DNA of 64,000 bases, taken from positions 195,865,654 to 195,929,653 of the forward strand of contig JARDYH010000001.1 in the NCBI GenBank assembly GCA_029215795.1, written 5' to 3'. Of this stretch, positions 59,804 to 64,000 are shown piece after piece. Made by a program: the position numbers and the translations under genes. The stretch is from Anniella stebbinsi. Lineage: Eukaryota; Chordata; Lepidosauria; Squamata; Anniellidae. Below the pieces are notes generated by a model. The model worked only from the letters and a program-made list of their open reading frames with translations. It was not told the DNA's origin and did not search any database. Each line of letters starts with the position of its first letter. Position 1 is the first letter of the stretch.

Positions 59804-62349
59804 ACCCTAAAGTTTGCACACTTTTGTGGCATTTTGGTTGGTCCTAATAAAGATATTGCCCAGAAGTGCAGAGACGGAAACAGTCTTGGAAAAACACAAT
59901 GTTCAGCTATTTTTTCGCCCTTAAAGGGATCAGGATTGAACTGCTTAATTTCTCTCTTGCCGTAACACAAGCACTAAAGTAATGTAAAACACTTGCTTTA
60001 CAACGTCTGCCACTGTACAATGCAAAAAAGGAATTGCTGAAAAGAATACTGTACATATTTTCATTATGCACAGATCAATATAATTCTCTCCAATAAACTA
60101 TACTGTATATTATATATTTTTAAAAGTAAAAGGATTTGGAAAGTCATGCATACGTATTTCAATTTGCTTATGGGCATATACAACCTGGGTTGCAAAGAAG
60201 GGGGGGGGGAGGAATCCGATGGATTTCAACCAAGTGTAGGGAAGGCTTATACAATAGCATCAACATTATGTTATTCTCCATTATGGGACTGGTTCTGATG
60301 AAACACTTTGGACAATCATGAATGCAGTTGTCAGCGAAGATCTGTCAAAATCAATATCCATATTACTTTTCTTGAGACAGATCAGAACACACAGAAATCT
60401 AGCAACTTCATTGCGGTTGTCTAGAAATGTTACGTAGAAACTAGAAAGGTCATGTAAATGAAATTTTCCATAGGTTTGAAAATAGTTCAAAAAATCATCA
60501 TACAAGCATCTGTTGTACTAAAGAGAATTTCAACCAAACACTATGATTTTAAAATCCAAACCCTTTCAAAACATAATGGTTTGGATCCAGATTTCTGCGA
60601 TTGGAAGGCTGCTTACACGAGGATTTCCTGCGCCCCTCTTCAACACTGCAAGCTTCTGTGCACCATAACCTCCACCTAATTTACACAAATTTCCCCTCCC
60701 ATTACAGGCACCTGTGTCCTATCCCAACCTGTTTGGATGGGTCTCTGACCCTCAAGAGCAGCTTTACAGAGAGCACAGGGACTGCAGTGGGGACAAGGGG
60801 GATAGAAAGACCTATAGCATGAGTGGCCTTCTGCTCACATGAGACTAGATCCAAGTCTAAGTAAAGCTATTAAAAAAGGGGAATATTCTGGTGCCCAGCT
60901 GAAATATTTAAAAGTTTCATTAGAAGTGCTTCCTAGGACCATTACACATTAGATTTGAAGCCCCTCACTTCATTATTATTTCTTTAAAGTTAAACCATAT
61001 TCTTAACCGAAATGTATAATATCATTTTAATATTACCCTGCTGTTTTGGATACGCCTCCGAAATTGAGTTCAATAAGCATTTGAAATCTTTTGAGATAGA
61101 AGTGCACCCTTCTGTTTTTGATTTGACCAACTTTTCTTTGAATCCTACCAGACATCATAAACATTATAGCCTCTCTATTAAGCCTCATACACACTAAATA
61201 AAGCAACAATCTATGAGATGGCCTACCTGGGCTAGGCCTCTTCCATACAGTGAAAAATCTTATTCGGTTTTACCCCAAAGAAACATGCACTTCAAGCTGT
61301 GAGCTAGGCGAGGCCATCATATTTGAGGTTCTGCTACAGAATAAAATACCTTTTCTTTTAAAACAAGAGAATCATTGGGATGTTTACTTTGAACGTGTAT
61401 CTATGCAAATCACTTTATAGCATATAAAGTACATTAAAATGACACAAAGGATGCAAAGTTAATCTATTAGTATGCAATATAAGTCACAGGGAAATGATTA
61501 AAATTGGTTGGATTCAGAGTTTCTTCCACTCAGAATGCTCCAGCTGGTAAGAAGGGGGGGGGTTTTCACCTACCACCTACCACACTGTTCTGGAGGATCC
61601 TCCATTGCTCCAGAGCAGGTCTGGAGAAGGCATAGAGGGCTGCAGAGGGGAGAATCCACAAATATCATCATCCCCCCTTATCCTGCTAGATCAAAAGCCT
61701 TCTGCAGACGGAAGGCAGCCTTCTGTTCATGGAAGGCAAAGTCTGGATCCAAGCCAATGTGTATGTGGATAATTTTTAAAAGCATCAAAATAATGAAACA
61801 TCGTCTTACCCATTAAAAAAAAACAAGCTTAGTCTCATCCAAGGTTCTAGACAAGCTTTGTTTCAACCATACTTAGGATGGCACTGAAAAAATGCTGAAG
61901 TATTCTGAAACTAGGACATGAAGTTTAATTTAAAAAAAATCTGTATGTTTTATTGGGTTGAAATCAGGATCTGCCTTCCATCAATGGAAGTGCTCTGCTC
62001 AGGGAAGGTGTTGCACCACTGCTCACCCTATTCAGCAGGGTCCCCCAGCCCTCTGTGTAGTATTTTCAGAAGGCTGGAAGGGCTGCCATGAGGAGGAGGC
62101 AAGGAGGAAGAGTCCACTTCTGCCAGCCCAGATGCCATGCCTAGATCTGACCCACTGATTGATAAGCTCACTATTTATTTCAATGGGGATATATGTGCGT
62201 GACATCAGAATTTGAACCACTTTTGCATATTTCATTGATACTGGGTTTGTGTCAATTTTCCAGACACAACATATCAGGGAAAGAATTTACCATTTACACT
62301 ATGGAGTCTCAACGCAGACAAAAAGGCCCAGTTCGCACAATCAAAACAA
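59804..62349. other. No gene seen
   Basis: Short frames without recognisable motifs. The blocks near 60590-60830, 61510-61760 and 61965-62110 share Ser/Pro-rich low-information wording and look like degraded interspersed repeats. Confidence 0.45.
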
Positions 62350-62409
62350 GCCATTGTGGCTTATATAAAACAAGCCGCCTTGAGTCCCAGTATTGGGAAA
62401 AAGGCGGAG

Positions 62410-62447
<38 letters not shown>

Positions 62448-62650
62448 TGTTGTTTTAATCCCCAGCATGTGCATTGCTGCTCAGTTTTATCCTGGTTGTG
62501 CTTTTATATTGTACTTTTATATTGTGTTTTTATACTGTTGTTTGTTTTATGCTTTGAATTGTATTTGATGGTTTTAACTTTTGTGAACCACCCAGAAAGA
62601 TTTGGCTATTGTGCAGTATAGAAAGGCAATAAATGAATAAATAAATAATC
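62350..62650 (+). mobile_element. Two adjacent LINE 3' tails
   Basis: First, AAACAAGCCGCCTTGAGTCC with an (AAT)n tail at 62411-62446. Then TTTTGTGAACCACCCAGAAA with an AATAAATG/AATAAATAA tail near 62635-62648. Both are L2/CR1-like tails on the + strand. Confidence 0.55.
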
Positions 62651-64000
62651 CTCCTATAACAGTCCACAGATCTGAGGGGTATTTTCCCTCCAACAAGCCA
62701 TGCTGCCTGGGTTCAGGCAACACGACAAGCAAGTAATTAGGGAAATGGTACCCAGCATGCACCAGCACACGCTGAGGATTAACACAATTATTCATGCGCA
62801 TACGCATGTACTTTGCTTCATTAAGAGGTAAGGATCTGAACAGAAACACTTGATCAATGAAATTCTAGTTTCAAATGAGCTTTATATTTTCAGAAGATAT
62901 GGAAGCTGTACTAGTCATAAGACCTGTATTTATTTTATAATTCAGCATATAATAAGCAGTATGCTAAACAGAATACACAATCGATAATAGCTAAGTTTAT
63001 TATTTATGGCAAATGATACAGGAACTTGTGGACATCAGAACATTTGTGAATAGTCTTTAATGATTCACAGATGGTTCAGAATAGATAACGTTTTGCTGGT
63101 TAATTTAGTGGTGTTTCTCACACAACTAATGCCTCTGCTTGAATGTTTTGAAGGACCTAAAAGGAAGAATGTCCATACATCATACCCATCAATTTAAACA
63201 TACTGGTCCCAATCCAAAGAACAGTGTACCTGCTGCTTTCACAGAGCCTCCCCACAACCACAGTATGATCTATGGTATACAGAAGTAGTACTGATCACCA
63301 AGCAAGCAGGAAGGATAGAAGGTAGAAAGGAGCACCAGGTGCTTGCTTTCCCCCTTCCCAGATAATCACTGCAGTTAGAAAAGGAGCAGTAGAGGAGGAT
63401 ACCTAACTCCCTCTCCATCTACTATTTTCTTCTCCAAATATGTCTTGCCCCTACAACTTCACCTCTGAAAGGTTGTATTTACTAGGGCATCGAGATTGTG
63501 GAAGTTTAAGACCCGGTACATGTTATTCGCTGCCTGATAAATGTGTTGTTTGTGCATGTAAAATGTCTGCAATCAGTAAAAAATATTTCTCTCTTAAGTT
63601 CTTCTTCTCAGAGTTTTCTTAAGAGCCATCTAAGTTTATTAAACAAAGCTAACATTAAGATGCTTTGAGAAGTTTTAATATACTGTAAGCAATTCAAGTT
63701 AAAGTTAAATATGATGCAGTTTTTCATAACAAAAAGTTTGCCAGAGGTTTAAAGACCCACTCCCCCCCAAAAAAGGGGGGAAGCTTCTTCCCTCTAAAGT
63801 TCTCTCTCCTGAATTGCTTTTCGTTTTCAAAAATGGTGTTGGGGCTCAGTTACCTGCGTTTGTATGTAACACACAGTCCATAATAGCAATACTAGCAATA
63901 TGGAGCTCATATAGCAATTGCAAACACAGCAACTCTGTCCTCCCTTCCGGCAAGCCAAAATGTGTGACATGGCTTCACTGCATTGAAAGTTTCCCTGCCC
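62651..64000. other. No gene seen
   Basis: AT-rich sequence with no exon, RNA gene or clear repeat that I can support. Confidence 0.45.

Overview
This window looks like nuclear DNA from a squamate reptile, probably a lizard. The evidence is spliced vertebrate genes with large introns, CR1/L2-type LINE ends, tRNA-derived SINE sequence, many short palindromic hAT-type elements, and DIRS tyrosine-recombinase retrotransposons. No prokaryotic gene organisation is present. The species assignment is inference.

Region 1 (946-31718, + strand) is the 3' part of DYTN (dystrotelin), a dystrophin-family protein. I could place nine exons whose splice phases join into one open reading frame of about 487 codons: the end of the EF-hand region, the ZZ zinc finger, a coiled coil, an acidic linker and a short C-terminal exon. 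The N-terminal exons lie left of the window. The introns are full of repeats. The last intron (20195-31566) carries a DIRS-like retrotransposon at about 23190-30281 with inverted terminal repeats, an internal complementary region, gag, RT/RNase H, a Dam-like methyltransferase region and tyrosine recombinase remnants. A 1101-bp solo LTR with a 5-bp target duplication is inserted in its methyltransferase region.

Region 2 (34619-38016, - strand) is FAM237A/NPGL, encoding the precursor of the small secreted neuropeptide neurosecretory protein GL. Two coding exons are visible: one with signal peptide, two cysteines and a Gly-Leu-Gly-Lys-Arg amidation/cleavage site, and one with the C-terminal tail. 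It is convergent with DYTN. A GC-rich, CpG-rich segment with a purine-rich GA tract lies 2-3 kb upstream of its coding exon.

Region 3 (about 42-64 kb) has no coding exon I can support. It holds a CR1 3' end, LINE tails, a second copy of a CpG-rich palindromic MITE, a long AT-rich repeat-poor stretch (about 47.3-53.6 kb), and a second, internally deleted DIRS element on the - strand (57690-59803) that keeps both inverted repeats, the internal complementary region, a gag start and a recombinase end but has lost RT/RNase H.

The most informative structures are the two DIRS elements, which retain the complementary-junction hallmark, and two opposite-facing copies of a MITE unusually rich in TGCGCA palindromes. 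Several hAT-type MITEs show intact or nearly intact 8-bp target duplications.
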